Counted from the stretch's first letter, positions 32,990 to 43,645 are shown. The stretch: DNA of 64,000 bases from Chryseobacterium camelliae (GCF_027920545.1 NZ_CP115859.1:2412001-2476000), one strand, 5' to 3'. The notes: generated by a model not told the origin, from the sequence alone. Numbers and translations: made by a program.

Positions 32990-34582
32990 ATGAGGGTTGT
33001 TTCTGGGGTGCATCTAAAGAGCTTTTTGATAATAGGTATTGTATTCTTTGGGATTTGCTTGGGGTATTATTTGAATGTACTCTTGAAAACAGATGCTCAT
33101 TATATATATCCTATTGATGATGCTTATATTCATTTGGCAATCGCAAAGAATTTTGCCTTGTACGATGTTTGGGGAGTGACGAGGTATCAATTTTCTTCCA
33201 CTTCCTCTTCTCCATTGTTTACTTATCTTTTAAGTGTCATGATTAAAATTTTTGGAAATAGCGATCAGCTTCCTTTGTATTTTAATATGGTTTTCGGGAT
33301 AGGAACAGTTTATTTTCTTAATGAATATTTCGCAGGGATTTTTGAAAAAATAGGGAGTATTGTTTGTGCTGTACTTTTCATTTTGCTTTTTTCTGTTCTA
33401 CATTTGCAACTATTGTCTGGGATGGAGCATGTGTTTCATGTCTTTTTAATTGTGTTCAATATTTTCTGTTTTTCAAGGTTTCAAAATAAATGGGCGGTTT
33501 TTGGATTCTACTTTTCGTTATTGTTGATGGGGTTGGTTCGTTTTGAAAGCATGTTCTATTTTGTAATGTTGGCTTTTGTTTTTGGTGTAACGAAAAAATG
33601 GAAAGAGGCAATTTTAGTTCTGTTGGTTGGATTTATGCCGATTTTGATTTTTGGTTATTTTAACGAGCAGCAGGATGGGTATTTCTTCCCAAACTCGGTT
33701 GTGGTAAAAGGTACGAAACTTAGCTTTGATTCAAATTTCCCGCTTCAGTTAAAATCAATTCTTTTAGATAATTTTTTATTCAATATAAGTTTTTATAAAA
33801 TTGGCTTTTTTCCTGTTGTGATAAGTCTGATCTTAATGTTGAGAAGCTTTAAAAATAAAAATAACTTCGAAGAATTCGTTAAAGATCATTTTCTGGTTAT
33901 CGTGTTTTCTTTATTGGTCATTTGTCATTCAATGTTTGCTGATCTCAAAGGAATGTTTAGGTATGAAGCCTATATTCTTGTTGGTTTCTGTATGGTTCTG
34001 ATTCCTAAAATGAAACCTTGTTTTGTGAACTTCATCAACAAGATCAGGAATGAAAAATTGATTTCCGGATTAATTATAATGAATATTGTTCTGATGGGGT
34101 ACAAGCTTTTTGTGGCTCATATGATGTTGGAAAAGGGTGGTAAAAATGTTTATGAACAGCAGTTTCAGTCCGCAAGATTTCTTAATACCTATTATAATAC
34201 ATCAAAAGTGGTGGCGAATGATATTGGTGCTATTACTTATTATACGGATATTCATTTGTTGGATATTGCAGGTTTGGGGTCAGTGGAAACCATTCGTTTT
34301 AATGAAGCGGAAAACCATTTTGATAAAAGCTTTAAGATTTTTCTTACAGAATATTGTCATAAAAATAAATACGAAATGGCGGTTGTCTATGAAAACTGGC
34401 TTCAGGGAGAAGTTCCGGATAACTGGAAGAAAGCGGCTGTTTTAAAAATTCAGGATAAGTTTAGTGTTGCCCAGGATGAAGTCTCCTTTTATTCTATTGA
34501 TTATGGCAATCTGCAACAGCTTAAGAATAATATTAAGAATTTTAATTGGAATAAGAATGTGCAAGTCACAATCGTTGATTAA
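32990..34582 (+). CDS. Polytopic membrane protein, GT-C glycosyltransferase-like
   Basis: 530 residues with about ten hydrophobic helices over the first 380. The first loop has PIDDAYIHLAIAKN near residues 40-53, resembling the acidic DD motif in the first outer loop of lipid-linked-sugar glycosyltransferases (GT-C fold). A soluble C-terminal part (NDIGAITYYTDIHLLDIAGLG, from about 405) should lie in the periplasm. The sugar donor and acceptor are unknown. It is a single gene just before rpsL, with its own promoter. Possible roles include adding a sugar to a surface polymer. Confidence 0.65.
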   Translation: MRVVSGVHLKSFLIIGIVFFGICLGYYLNVLLKTDAHYIYPIDDAYIHLAIAKNFALYDVWGVTRYQFSSTSSSPLFTYLLSVMIKIFGNSDQLPLYFNMVFGIGTVYFLNEYFAGIFEKIGSIVCAVLFILLFSVLHLQLLSGMEHVFHVFLIVFNIFCFSRFQNKWAVFGFYFSLLLMGLVRFESMFYFVMLAFVFGVTKKWKEAILVLLVGFMPILIFGYFNEQQDGYFFPNSVVVKGTKLSFDSNFPLQLKSILLDNFLFNISFYKIGFFPVVISLILMLRSFKNKNNFEEFVKDHFLVIVFSLLVICHSMFADLKGMFRYEAYILVGFCMVLIPKMKPCFVNFINKIRNEKLISGLIIMNIVLMGYKLFVAHMMLEKGGKNVYEQQFQSARFLNTYYNTSKVVANDIGAITYYTDIHLLDIAGLGSVETIRFNEAENHFDKSFKIFLTEYCHKNKYEMAVVYENWLQGEVPDNWKKAAVLKIQDKFSVAQDEVSFYSIDYGNLQQLKNNIKNFNWNKNVQVTIVD

Positions 34583-34638
34583 ATGTAAGGGGGCTGTTAA
34601 TTAATTTTTAAATAAAAAGATTATTTCTTCATAACTGC

Positions 34639-34668
34639 TTGTTAATTAAAAAAATATTACTATTTTTG
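34639..34668 (+). promoter_or_regulatory. rpsL (str operon) promoter
   Basis: TTG (34639-34641), 19-base spacer, TATTTTTG (34661-34668): an excellent match to the Bacteroidetes consensus. Confidence 0.75.
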
Positions 34669-34692
34669 CACCCTAAAATAAAAAGCAATTAA

Positions 34693-35106
34693 ATGCCTAC
34701 TATTCAACAATTAGTAAGAAAAGGAAGAGCCTCGCTTGCCAAGAAGAGCAAATCGGCTGCCCTAGATTCTTGTCCACAAAGACGTGGAGTATGTACGAGA
34801 GTATATACTACTACACCTAAGAAACCTAACTCTGCACTTAGAAAAGTAGCAAGGGTGAGACTTTCAAACGGTAAAGAAGTTAACGCCTATATCCCGGGCG
34901 AAGGACACAATCTTCAGGAGCACTCGATAGTATTGGTTAGAGGTGGAAGGGTGAAAGACCTACCGGGAGTACGTTACCACATCGTAAGAGGTGCTTTAGA
35001 CACAGCTGGTGTAAATGGAAGAACACAGAGAAGATCTAAGTACGGAGCTAAGAGACCTAAACCAGGACAAGCAGCTGCTGCACCTGCAAAAGGAAAGAAA
35101 AAATAA
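34693..35106 (+). CDS. rpsL: 30S ribosomal protein S12
   Basis: 137 residues. S12 sits in the decoding centre and controls accuracy. [15 protein letters not shown] (the loop where streptomycin resistance mutations arise, with Lys at both positions), [11 protein letters not shown] and GVRYHIVRG are intact. A C-terminal tail rich in Ala, Pro and Lys (about residues 120-137) extends beyond the E. coli form of 124. It is the first gene of the str operon. Confidence 0.97.
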   Translation: MPTIQQLVRKGRASLAKKSKSAALDSCPQRRGVCTRVYTTTPKKPNSALRKVARVRLSNGKEVNAYIPGEGHNLQEHSIVLVRGGRVKDLPGVRYHIVRGALDTAGVNGRTQRRSKYGAKRPKPGQAAAAPAKGKKK

Positions 35107-35129
35107 TCATTAAATAAGGTACAAAAGCA

Positions 35130-35606
35130 ATGAGAAAGACAAAAGCGAAAAAAAGACCGTTGTTACCAGATCCGAAATTTAATGATCAATTGGTAACAAG
35201 ATTCGTAAACAACTTAATGCTTGACGGTAAGAAGTCAATCGCATTCAAAATTTTCTATGATGCATTGGATATCGTAGAAACTAAAAAAGGAGATAACGAA
35301 AAAACTGCACTTGAAATCTGGAAAGATGCACTTACAAATGTAATGCCTCACGTAGAAGTACGTTCTAGAAGAGTAGGTGGAGCTAACTTCCAGATCCCTA
35401 TGCCAATCAGAGCTGATAGAAAAATTTCTATGGCAATGAAATGGTTAATCAAATATTCTAAAGCTAGAAATGATAAGTCTATGGCTTTGAAATTAGCTAA
35501 CGAAGTTGTAGCTGCTTCAAGAGAAGAAGGTGCTGCTTTCAAAAAGAAATCTGATACTCACAAAATGGCGGAAGCTAACAAGGCTTTCTCACACTTCAAA
35601 TTCTAA
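35130..35606 (+). CDS. rpsG: 30S ribosomal protein S7
   Basis: 158 residues, normal length. S7 starts assembly of the small-subunit head and binds 16S rRNA at the exit site. [15 protein letters not shown] and [23 protein letters not shown] match the family. It lies 23 bases after rpsL and 6 bases before fusA. Confidence 0.97.
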   Translation: MRKTKAKKRPLLPDPKFNDQLVTRFVNNLMLDGKKSIAFKIFYDALDIVETKKGDNEKTALEIWKDALTNVMPHVEVRSRRVGGANFQIPMPIRADRKISMAMKWLIKYSKARNDKSMALKLANEVVAASREEGAAFKKKSDTHKMAEANKAFSHFKF

Positions 35607-35612
35607 TCTGAA

Positions 35613-37730
35613 ATGGGAAGAGATCTTAAATTTACAAGAAATATTGGTATTGCTGCTCACATTGATGCAGGGAAAACTACCACTACAGAAAGGATTTTAT
35701 TCTATACAGGTGTAAACCACAAAATTGGAGAAGTTCACGACGGTGCTTCTACAATGGACTGGATGGAGCAGGAAGCAGAAAGAGGTATTACGATTACTTC
35801 TGCTGCTACTACTTGTTCTTGGAACTTTCCAACAGATCAAGGAAAAGCTTTACCAGAAACTAAGCCTTACCACTTCAACATCATCGATACACCGGGACAC
35901 GTTGACTTCACTGTAGAAGTAAACAGATCTTTAAGAGTATTGGATGGATTGGTATTCCTATTCTCTGCAGTAGATGGAGTAGAGCCTCAGTCTGAAACAA
36001 ACTGGAGACTTGCTGACAACTACAAAGTTGCTAGAATGGGATTCGTAAACAAAATGGACAGACAAGGTGCTGACTTCCTTAACGTGGTAAACCAGGTTAA
36101 AGAAATGTTAGGATCTAATGCAGTTCCAATCGTTTTACCAATCGGTGCTGAAGAAGATTTCAAAGGTGTTGTTGACTTAATTAAAAACAGAGCGATCATC
36201 TGGGATGAAGCAGGACAAGGAGCTACTTTCGAAGTAGTGCCAATTCCTGAAGACATGAAAGATGAAGTTCTTGAATATAGAGAGAAATTAGTAGAAGCTG
36301 TTTCTGAGTATGACGAAACTTTGATGGAGAAATTCTTTGAAGATCCGGATTCAATTACAGAAGAAGAAATCAATGCTGCATTGAGAGCTGCTACTATCGA
36401 TTTATCTATTATCCCAATGACTTGTGGTTCTTCATTCAAGAATAAAGGAGTACAGTTCATGTTGGATGCAGTATGTAAATACTTGCCTTCTCCATTGGAT
36501 AAAGATGATATCAAAGGTACTGACCCAAGAACTGACGCTGAAATCACAAGAAAGCCGTCTGTAGACGAGCCTTTCTCTGCATTAGCATTTAAGATTGCTA
36601 CTGACCCGTTCGTGGGAAGATTAGCATTCTTCAGAGCTTATTCAGGAAGACTAGATGCAGGTTCTTACATCTTGAACACTCGTTCAGGAGATAAAGAAAG
36701 AATCTCTAGAATCTATCAGATGCACGCTAACAAGCAAAACCCGGTAGAATATATTGAAGCTGGTGATATTGGTGCAGCGGTAGGATTCAAGTCTATCAAA
36801 ACCGGTGATACAATGTGTGATGAGAAAAACCCAATCGTTCTTGAATCGATGGTTTTCCCTGATCCGGTAATTGGTATCGCTGTTGAGCCTAAAACTAAAG
36901 CTGACCAGGATAAAATGGGTAACGCTTTAGCTAAATTGGCTGAAGAAGATCCAACGTTTACTGTAAGAACTGACGAGGCTTCTGGACAAACGATCATCTC
37001 TGGTATGGGTGAGCTTCACTTAGATATCATTGTAGACCGTATGAAGAGAGAATTCAAGGTTGAAGTAAACCAAGGACAACCTCAGGTAGAGTACAAAGAA
37101 AACTTAACAAAAGTTGCTCAACACAGAGAAGTTTACAAAAAACAATCTGGTGGTAAAGGTAAATTTGCTGACATTGTATTTGAACTAGGACCTGCAGACG
37201 AAGGTAAAGTTGGTTTAGAATTCATCAATGAGATCAAAGGTGGTAACGTTCCTAGAGAATTTGTTCCTGCAATTGAAAAAGGATTTAAAGCTGCAATGAA
37301 GAACGGTCCATTGGCTGGTTTCGAAGTTGAAGGTATTAAAGTTACTCTTAAAGATGGATCTTTCCACGCAGTGGATTCTGATGCTCTTTCGTTTGAAATG
37401 GCTGCTAAATTAGGATTTAAAGAAGCGGGACGTGCTGCTAAGCCAGTAATTATGGAGCCTATTATGAAACTGGAAGTTGTAACTCCGGAAGAATATATGG
37501 GTAACATCATTGGTGACCTTAACAAGAGAAGAGGTACTATCAGTGGTCAGGAAGAGAAAAACGGTGCTGTTGTAATCAAAGGTTCTGTTCCACTTTCTGA
37601 AATGTTTGGATATGTAACAACTCTAAGAACACTTTCATCAGGAAGAGCTACTTCTTCTATGGAATTAGAGAAGTACCAGGCTACTCCACAAAACGTTGCT
37701 GAAGAAATCATAGCTAAAGCAAAAGGTTAA
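35613..37730 (+). CDS. fusA: Elongation factor G
   Basis: 705 residues. This GTPase drives ribosomal translocation. GTP-binding motifs: [13 protein letters not shown] (G1), the switch region with [11 protein letters not shown] (G2), DTPGHVDFT (G3) and NKMDRQGAD (G4). Five domains follow as usual, with [10 protein letters not shown] in domain III and the domain IV loop [10 protein letters not shown]. It lies in the str operon between rpsG and rpsJ. Confidence 0.97.
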   Translation: MGRDLKFTRNIGIAAHIDAGKTTTTERILFYTGVNHKIGEVHDGASTMDWMEQEAERGITITSAATTCSWNFPTDQGKALPETKPYHFNIIDTPGHVDFTVEVNRSLRVLDGLVFLFSAVDGVEPQSETNWRLADNYKVARMGFVNKMDRQGADFLNVVNQVKEMLGSNAVPIVLPIGAEEDFKGVVDLIKNRAIIWDEAGQGATFEVVPIPEDMKDEVLEYREKLVEAVSEYDETLMEKFFEDPDSITEEEINAALRAATIDLSIIPMTCGSSFKNKGVQFMLDAVCKYLPSPLDKDDIKGTDPRTDAEITRKPSVDEPFSALAFKIATDPFVGRLAFFRAYSGRLDAGSYILNTRSGDKERISRIYQMHANKQNPVEYIEAGDIGAAVGFKSIKTGDTMCDEKNPIVLESMVFPDPVIGIAVEPKTKADQDKMGNALAKLAEEDPTFTVRTDEASGQTIISGMGELHLDIIVDRMKREFKVEVNQGQPQVEYKENLTKVAQHREVYKKQSGGKGKFADIVFELGPADEGKVGLEFINEIKGGNVPREFVPAIEKGFKAAMKNGPLAGFEVEGIKVTLKDGSFHAVDSDALSFEMAAKLGFKEAGRAAKPVIMEPIMKLEVVTPEEYMGNIIGDLNKRRGTISGQEEKNGAVVIKGSVPLSEMFGYVTTLRTLSSGRATSSMELEKYQATPQNVAEEIIAKAKG

Positions 37731-37746
37731 TTTTTAAATTAAAGAA

Positions 37747-38052
37747 ATGTCACAAAGAATCAGAATAAAACTAAAATCTTACGATTACAACTTGGTAGAC
37801 AAGTCTGCTGAGAAAATCGTAAAAACGGTAAAGGCTACTGGTGCTGTTGTAAACGGACCAATTCCATTGCCAACGAATAAGAGAATCTTCACTGTGTTGA
37901 GATCTCCGCACGTAAACAAGAAAGCAAGAGAGCAGTTCCAATTATCAGCTCACAAGAGACTAATGGATATCTACTCTTCTTCTTCTAAAACTGTTGATGC
38001 TCTAATGAAATTAGAACTTCCTTCAGGAGTTGACGTTGAAATTAAAGTGTGA
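37747..38052 (+). CDS. rpsJ: 30S ribosomal protein S10
   Basis: 101 residues. S10 lies in the small-subunit head and also acts in antitermination with Nus[18 protein letters not shown] and the loop [25 protein letters not shown] are intact. In many bacteria it leads the S10 operon directly before rplC. Here it closes the str unit and a terminator follows 24 bases later, so rplC is transcribed from another promoter. Confidence 0.97.
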   Translation: MSQRIRIKLKSYDYNLVDKSAEKIVKTVKATGAVVNGPIPLPTNKRIFTVLRSPHVNKKAREQFQLSAHKRLMDIYSSSSKTVDALMKLELPSGVDVEIKV

Positions 38053-38076
38053 TAATTGCATACTTTGCATGATTAT

Positions 38077-38107
38077 AAAAATCCGTTCCTTTTTGGGACG
38101 GATTTTT
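38077..38107 (+). terminator. str operon terminator
   Basis: Nine-pair stem with one wobble (38081-38089 with 38095-38103), flanked by AAAA and a T run. Confidence 0.85.
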
Positions 38108-38161
38108 CATTTATAGTAAATGTATGCAGGATTCCGGTTGTTTTGTATATTTAATGAAAAT

Positions 38162-38995
38162 ATGAGTATGAAAAAAATATTTCCGCTATTGATGTTAATA
38201 AGTTTTTGCCTTAACGCACAAACTCAAAGATTCATTTATGAACTGCAATTCAAAATGGATTCTACCAAAAGCGGGTATGAAAAATTGAATTTTGTATTAG
38301 ATGTTAATCCTGAAGATGTAAAATATTATGAATATGATTACTTGAGATCCGATTCTATCAATAAAGCCACAGGAAATTACGGACATCAGTATGGGAGCTG
38401 GTTTCCATCTTTAAAACATGAAAAAAATTCATTTAAAAATCAGAATTATGAACTGATAGGTCATGACATGTTTACCTTTCCGACAGAAGATAAAATATCC
38501 TGGAACCTCACAAACGAAACTAAAAAGCTTGGAGAATATACCCTGCAAAAAGCGGCTACGGATTTCGGAGGAAGAAGTTGGGTAGCGTGGTTCAATAAAG
38601 AAGTGGCTGTTTCTGAAGGTCCATATAAATTTCGTGGACTTCCGGGATTAATTTTTCAGCTTGAAGATTCGGGGTCCAATTTCATTTTTACGTTAATTAA
38701 AAACAAAAACTTGAAGGAGACTTATGATACAGTAGGATTTGTGGAAACCTATTATGGAACAAAACCTTTGGAAGTCTCCGAAAAAATAAGAATTAAGAAA
38801 AAGCTGGATTTTTATAACGATCCTCTTCAGGATATGAGAAAAGACTTTAAGGAAAATATGCAAGGTGAAATGTTTGTGATGGGTACGAAAATTACCAAGG
38901 CAGAACAATTCAATGATCTTAGTAAGAAACTTCAGGAAATGCTTCGCAAAACCAACAACCCGATCGAAAGGGATAAAGCAATGAAATACGAATAA
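38162..38995 (+). CDS. GLPGLI-family exported protein
   Basis: 277 residues from ATG 38162 (38168 is also possible). The upstream frame to 38120 has no support. A signal peptide ends near CLNAQ (about residue 20). The family-naming motif RGLPGLIFQL lies near residue 163. FNKEVAVSEGPYKFRGLPG is typical. GLPGLI proteins occur almost only in Bacteroidetes, are exported and have no established function. The gene lies in the spacer between the str and S10 units and ends before its own small terminator. Confidence 0.85.
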   Translation: MSMKKIFPLLMLISFCLNAQTQRFIYELQFKMDSTKSGYEKLNFVLDVNPEDVKYYEYDYLRSDSINKATGNYGHQYGSWFPSLKHEKNSFKNQNYELIGHDMFTFPTEDKISWNLTNETKKLGEYTLQKAATDFGGRSWVAWFNKEVAVSEGPYKFRGLPGLIFQLEDSGSNFIFTLIKNKNLKETYDTVGFVETYYGTKPLEVSEKIRIKKKLDFYNDPLQDMRKDFKENMQGEMFVMGTKITKAEQFNDLSKKLQEMLRKTNNPIERDKAMKYE

Positions 38996-39017
38996 AGAAC
39001 CAATCAATTTAACCCAG

Positions 39018-39044
39018 ACTCTGCCAACTTCGGCGGAGTTTTTG
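39018..39044 (+). terminator. Terminator after the GLPGLI gene
   Basis: Eight-pair stem ACTCTGCC/GGCGGAGT with one wobble (39018-39025 with 39032-39039), followed by TTTTT. Confidence 0.75.
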
Positions 39045-39072
39045 ATGTTTGTAATCTACCAAAACTAATCCA

Positions 39073-39573
39073 ATGGGTAAATCAAACAAAAGTATTTTCG
39101 AGAATTTTTCAGATTGGGCAACAAAATTTACAGGCAGTCCTTACGCTTTCATAGGAGCCACGGTTATTGTAATCGCTTGGGCGTTTTCAGGGCCTGTTTT
39201 TGATTATTCCGAAACCTGGCAATTGGTGATCAATACCGGAACAACCATTATTACCTTTTTGATGGTTTTTCTCATTCAGAAATCACAAAATAAAGATTCT
39301 AAAGCCATCCAAATAAAGCTGAATGAATTAATTGCTGCCCATGGAAAAGCAAGCAACAGAATTGTAGATATTGAAGAACTGACGGAAAAAGAACTGGATC
39401 AATTGCACTGTTTTTATGAAAACCTGGCAAAACTGGCCAAAAACGATGCAGATATCCATACTTCGCATTCCATAGATGCAGCTGAACATAATCAGTATAA
39501 TAAATATGAAGCCTTTAAGCTGAGACATGAAGAATGGCTTCAGAAACAAAATCAAAAAAAGGAATCGAACTGA
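39073..39573 (+). CDS. Low-affinity iron permease family protein
   Basis: 166 residues with two predicted membrane helices near the N-terminus (PYAFIGATVIVIAWAFSGPVF and TGTTIITFLMVFLIQ). The cytosolic tail contains KAIQIKLNELIAAHGKASNRIVDIEELTEKEL, which matches the family (PF04120). Despite the name, iron transport is unproven for bacterial members. The stop codon lies inside a hairpin shared with the convergent gene. Confidence 0.85.
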   Translation: MGKSNKSIFENFSDWATKFTGSPYAFIGATVIVIAWAFSGPVFDYSETWQLVINTGTTIITFLMVFLIQKSQNKDSKAIQIKLNELIAAHGKASNRIVDIEELTEKELDQLHCFYENLAKLAKNDADIHTSHSIDAAEHNQYNKYEAFKLRHEEWLQKQNQKKESN

Positions 39574-39584
39574 TTCCCTTTTTT
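39554..39584. terminator. Hairpin between convergent genes
   Basis: Near-perfect stem of 13 pairs with one mismatch (39554-39566 with 39572-39584). A run on one side and T run on the other, fitting a bidirectional terminator. It overlaps the iron-permease stop codon. Confidence 0.7.
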
Positions 39585-39592
39585 GTTAATAT

Positions 39593-42292
39593 CTATTTCA
39601 TAAAATAACCAAAATACGAGCAGCTTCCCATTAAGCCTTTTGCGGTTTGAGTGTCTCCGTATTGGTTTTTCAGCAGAGTAAAATAAGTTCTGTATTTTTG
39701 ATTCTTAATCTGATCCAATTGTTTTTGATGAGCATCTGTTTTTTCAGACCATTGAGGATCGGAATAATCAATATCTGCCTGGTTTTTGGCTTCATACTGA
39801 TAATATTTTCCCTGTTCGGCACTTGCCATCTGGAAAAGTATTCTTGCTTTTTCTTCTTTGTTAGTTGAAAGTGATAAAGCTTTTTTGTAATAATTAATGG
39901 TTAAGTCAAAATTATCAGGTTCAATAAAAGATCTGTCCAGGAAGTTTTTATAATAATACTGATACGGATTTTTTTGTTCCGTTTGCCAGAAGTCATACTT
40001 TCCTCCGTTGCTGTTGTCAACATCCATTACGAAGACTTCTCTGTAATATCCCAAAATAGAAGTGTTGTACAAAAGATTTCCGATCAGCTGGTTGGCTTTT
40101 GCTGATTTTTCGTCTTTTCCGTTTCCTGCTTTTTTGAGTTGGATTAAAGCATCGGCAAGCTGCAGCTTATTCATTTTAGGGGTAATGAAAGGAAAGGCAG
40201 CATAGTTTTCAGCTTTCATACTTTGCTCATCGGGACTGCCGAAACTTTCCCAGACATTATGCCCGAAAATATAATCGGGAATATTATTGAAGCCGTCATA
40301 GTTGGTTCCGTTGTAAACCAGTTTTTCATATTTTCCTGTTTGTGGATTATATGTTTCATAGTTTTCTCTCGGAATTCCGGCAAAATTCTGTGCTTTCTGA
40401 TAATACGATTTTGCCTTTTCAAAATCGGCAGTTCTCATAGCTCTGTCTCCGTAGATGGTGGCGAAAAAGGCTTCGATATTCCCTACATCGTCCATATTTT
40501 TGGCAATGATCTGCTGCTCAAACTGGGTTTTATTAGGTTTTCTGTAAAAATCTTCCACACTTTTCACCAGGCTTGAATTAGGATTGTATTGAAGGTCGGA
40601 AAGCTTGTTGCTCATCAGGAACGATTTTCCGTCTTCTCCCTGAAGAAAATAACGATTGGCCAAAACATCTTTCAGGAAGTCGGCAGTTGACGGAACAGAA
40701 CCGTAATAATCATATTCCTCAGTATTCGTACTGTCTTTTTTGACCTCTTTTTCGACGAAATATTCTGCATAGTCTTTCATTAAATGATCTTCGTACTCCG
40801 CATCAATTTTAGGTTGTGAAACAATATCGTTGAGAACTTTCATTCTTTTGATCTGCTCAAGATATTCCGGATTGCTCGTTTCAATGTCTTCTAAAATTTC
40901 GGTACTTCCTTTATAATCTTTTTTCAAAAATTTCAGATAGGCATCTGCAATTTGCCAATATTCGTCTTTAGATTTTTCTTTGGTTTTATTGGTGAACTTT
41001 TCCAGATCATCCAAATAGTCTTTCGTCTTTTCATCATACCAATAATTGTTTTTTGTGAAAACCGGAATTCTATTTGGATTTTCCAACAATTCATCATCGC
41101 TCTGGTCAGCTTTATTGTCCTCTTTATTTTTATCAGACTTCGAGCCTCCGAAAAGATTTTTAAAAAAACGAACAATTTTTTGCCAGATAGAAAGTTTCTC
41201 TTCTTTTATAACTGTTTTTTCGGATGGAGCTTTATCAGAGGTGATCTTCTGAACCGTAGAATTATTATTGTCAGAATAATAATAAATCGGAAGATAACTT
41301 CTTTCAAGCTCGTTGATGCTTCTTACCGCCATTACTTTTAATATTTCGGAATTCGGATCGATCTCAAACATTTTTTCCATGATCGGAATAGGATTGTTGA
41401 AATCTTCATATCCTAAAAGAAAGTAGGCCATGTTTTTCTCTTCATTCGTTCCTGCCCTTTTCATAATGTTATTAAAAGAGACAGTGTCTGAAAGCTTCAT
41501 GGAAACGAACGCAGATTCTTTACGGCTTTTGCTGTTCATAAAAACCTGAAAGAAATTCCAGTTGGCATCGCTGTTCATTTCCAGCCCTCTTTGTGCACCG
41601 GCAAGCTGATCCAAAGCCATAAAATAAGGAGCTCCTTTCAGTTTAACCGGCTGAACGAATGTTTTGAAAGCCTGTGTTGCGGCATCGTAATTTCTTGTAT
41701 AATGATTAAAGCGAACGATTTGATAGCCGTAGCGCTGCTTGATTTCAGGATTTCTGGCGGCGTTATATAAGGAAGTTAATGCAGCCATGGTTTTGCTATA
41801 ATCAAGATTCGTGGCATTCTTTTCGTTGCTGCTTCCATTGTAGTAAAATGAATTTTCATTCTCTACAAAATTGATCCTCATATAAGGTTCTAAATATTTA
41901 GCCTCAATTAAATAATCAATTCCTTCTTTGTATTTCTGATAAAATCCTGTACCCAGTTTTTTTAATAACTGATTGTTGGGATTTCCTTTTTTTAAATCAT
42001 TAAGATCATTCAGGCTGATCTTATGTACAAGGTAATCTGTTTCTGAATAGGAAAGCTGATTGTTGAAGAACTTCTTCCAGGATTCTATATTTTCATCGGG
42101 AATCATTCCGGATTTGTACTGGTCATAGAATCTGGTAGAGTAGCTGTGGAGAAACGGTAAATAAGATTTGTCCTTAATAATACTTTGTGTGAATAAGTTG
42201 AAATACTCATAATCCGGATCAGACCATGCGCAGGCGTTTGACTTTGTGTAAAAAAGTGACAAAACGGTAAGTGAAAGAATATACTTTTTCAT
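39593..42292 (-). CDS. Large exported protein with TPR-like helices, unknown function
   Basis: 899 residues from ATG 42292 (MKKYILSL); the longer frame to 42349 is unlikely. A signal peptide ends near TKSNACAW. The mature N-terminus reads ACAWSDPDYEYFNLFTQ, a conserved-looking Cys/aromatic start. Most of the protein is helical pairs resembling tetratricopeptide repeats (e.g. ADFEKAKSYYQKAQ, LTINYYKKALSLS). A Lys/Asp/Asn-rich region (FFKNLFGGSKSDKNKEDN, about residue 390) forms a linker. It lies 28 bases after the lipoprotein gene, so the two are co-transcribed. I do not know its role. Confidence 0.75.
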   Translation of the reverse strand: MKKYILSLTVLSLFYTKSNACAWSDPDYEYFNLFTQSIIKDKSYLPFLHSYSTRFYDQYKSGMIPDENIESWKKFFNNQLSYSETDYLVHKISLNDLNDLKKGNPNNQLLKKLGTGFYQKYKEGIDYLIEAKYLEPYMRINFVENENSFYYNGSSNEKNATNLDYSKTMAALTSLYNAARNPEIKQRYGYQIVRFNHYTRNYDAATQAFKTFVQPVKLKGAPYFMALDQLAGAQRGLEMNSDANWNFFQVFMNSKSRKESAFVSMKLSDTVSFNNIMKRAGTNEEKNMAYFLLGYEDFNNPIPIMEKMFEIDPNSEILKVMAVRSINELERSYLPIYYYSDNNNSTVQKITSDKAPSEKTVIKEEKLSIWQKIVRFFKNLFGGSKSDKNKEDNKADQSDDELLENPNRIPVFTKNNYWYDEKTKDYLDDLEKFTNKTKEKSKDEYWQIADAYLKFLKKDYKGSTEILEDIETSNPEYLEQIKRMKVLNDIVSQPKIDAEYEDHLMKDYAEYFVEKEVKKDSTNTEEYDYYGSVPSTADFLKDVLANRYFLQGEDGKSFLMSNKLSDLQYNPNSSLVKSVEDFYRKPNKTQFEQQIIAKNMDDVGNIEAFFATIYGDRAMRTADFEKAKSYYQKAQNFAGIPRENYETYNPQTGKYEKLVYNGTNYDGFNNIPDYIFGHNVWESFGSPDEQSMKAENYAAFPFITPKMNKLQLADALIQLKKAGNGKDEKSAKANQLIGNLLYNTSILGYYREVFVMDVDNSNGGKYDFWQTEQKNPYQYYYKNFLDRSFIEPDNFDLTINYYKKALSLSTNKEEKARILFQMASAEQGKYYQYEAKNQADIDYSDPQWSEKTDAHQKQLDQIKNQKYRTYFTLLKNQYGDTQTAKGLMGSCSYFGYFMK

Positions 42293-42320
42293 TGTATTGT
42301 GGTGTTTTTTTAGTTTGATT

Positions 42321-43304
42321 TTAAAAATTAAAATCCTGATTGAGTACAAATTTACTATCTAATTGATAATATATAATGTTAAAATTGTGGATTTTGTTTT
42401 CTAAAAACTGAACGACCTCTTTAAGCTGATCATCAGAAATTTCTTCAATCTTGATGATGAAGCCTTTGTTGAAGTAATGACCAAAATAAAATCCGTCTTT
42501 CTGTACTTCGGCTTCATTTTCTGAGATTCTTTTGAAATCCGGATTTTCGAGATCTTTTTTAGATAACGCATTGATGAGTTTGTGCTTTTCCAAATGATTG
42601 GTAATAATTCCCCAAGAATAAATGGGGAGAGCCACTTCAATTTTTTTGACCGGATATTCATCGATCCTGGAAAGGTATGCTTTCAGGGTATTCACGTCCA
42701 GGATTGAATTTTTATCGGAATTTTCCAATGGCGAAGAAGTAGAGTAGCACATTAAATATGCTTTTTCCACGGGTGGGATTCCGGTCTGGTTTTTATCTTT
42801 TACCTGATGGAGCCGGAGCGTACAGGTAATTTCTTTTCCCGATATTTTCTTCAGTGCTTTCAAAAATATAAAATAATCATCACGGGTTCCGGCTGTCCAG
42901 TCGCAATCGATCTGAATTTCGTTATTGACTGTGAGGTGATACTCTGAAACTTTTTTTTGAATAAGATCATGAATACTTTTGGCGAGAAAGGTTATTTCTT
43001 CCTTTTTGATATAAAGAAAAGTGCGGTTGGTGATGAAAACGGTTGGAACTATTTTTTTCTGGCTTTCAAAGCTTTTGTCTTTGATAATAACTCCTACAGG
43101 CTGAAACTTAGTGTCAATTTTGTCTACATCGAAAAAGCGGGTATACAAATAAGGTAATGTTGCCCGGTTCAGTGTTTTCTTTTCTGTTTCATTCAATGCA
43201 AGCTTTGTTTTCCAGTAATAGAAACCATATGGATGGTTCTCTTTCTCATTACAAGAAATAACCAGGAAGATAAAACCGATAAGTAAGAGTTTGATAAATT
43301 TCAT
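42321..43304 (-). CDS. Lipoprotein with TIM-barrel-like (DUF3142/glycosidase-like) pattern
   Basis: 327 residues. The signal peptide ends in VISC (lipobox Cys18). The body shows regularly spaced beta strands ending in charged residues: LPYLYTRFFDV, VPTVFITNRTF, IQIDCDWTAGTRDDY (two or three acidic residues at the strand end), ITCTLRL, AYLMCYSTS, EVALPIYSWGI and IIYYQLDSKF. This is the pattern of a TIM barrel such as DUF3142 or glycosidases. The acidic DCDWT strand is a plausible active site. The partner gene encodes a large exported repeat protein. The function is inferred from fold only. Confidence 0.6.
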   Translation of the reverse strand: MKFIKLLLIGFIFLVISCNEKENHPYGFYYWKTKLALNETEKKTLNRATLPYLYTRFFDVDKIDTKFQPVGVIIKDKSFESQKKIVPTVFITNRTFLYIKKEEITFLAKSIHDLIQKKVSEYHLTVNNEIQIDCDWTAGTRDDYFIFLKALKKISGKEITCTLRLHQVKDKNQTGIPPVEKAYLMCYSTSSPLENSDKNSILDVNTLKAYLSRIDEYPVKKIEVALPIYSWGIITNHLEKHKLINALSKKDLENPDFKRISENEAEVQKDGFYFGHYFNKGFIIKIEEISDDQLKEVVQFLENKIHNFNIIYYQLDSKFVLNQDFNF

Positions 43305-43387
43305 GATGTGAATGAATTATTTTCTATACTATTAGAAAAAATAGAAGATAGAAATTTTGAGCGAATATTTTAACCTCAATATTTATT

Positions 43388-43395
43388 CAAAATTA
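43388..43395 (-). promoter_or_regulatory. -7 box of the secreted-pair operon
   Basis: Minus strand reads TAATTTTG (TAnnTTTG), 83 bases before the lipoprotein ATG. Confidence 0.45.
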
Positions 43396-43645
43396 AAAAT
43401 ATCTTAGCAAAAATTGCACCGTAAAATTACGGAGATTGATTTTCGTACAATGAGTTTTTTCCTTATCCTAAGGTTTTTGGTAAGTTTTTCAGAAGCTTTT
43501 GAGATTGGATAGAAATACCAGTATTAAATTAAAATGAACCTATTTTTAAATTTATCGTAAAACAAAAAATGTTGGGGCGAAGTTTGAACGAAAGTTTTCG
43601 AAATTGATCTAAATGATTAAAAATCAAAATATTTTGCTGGAAATA

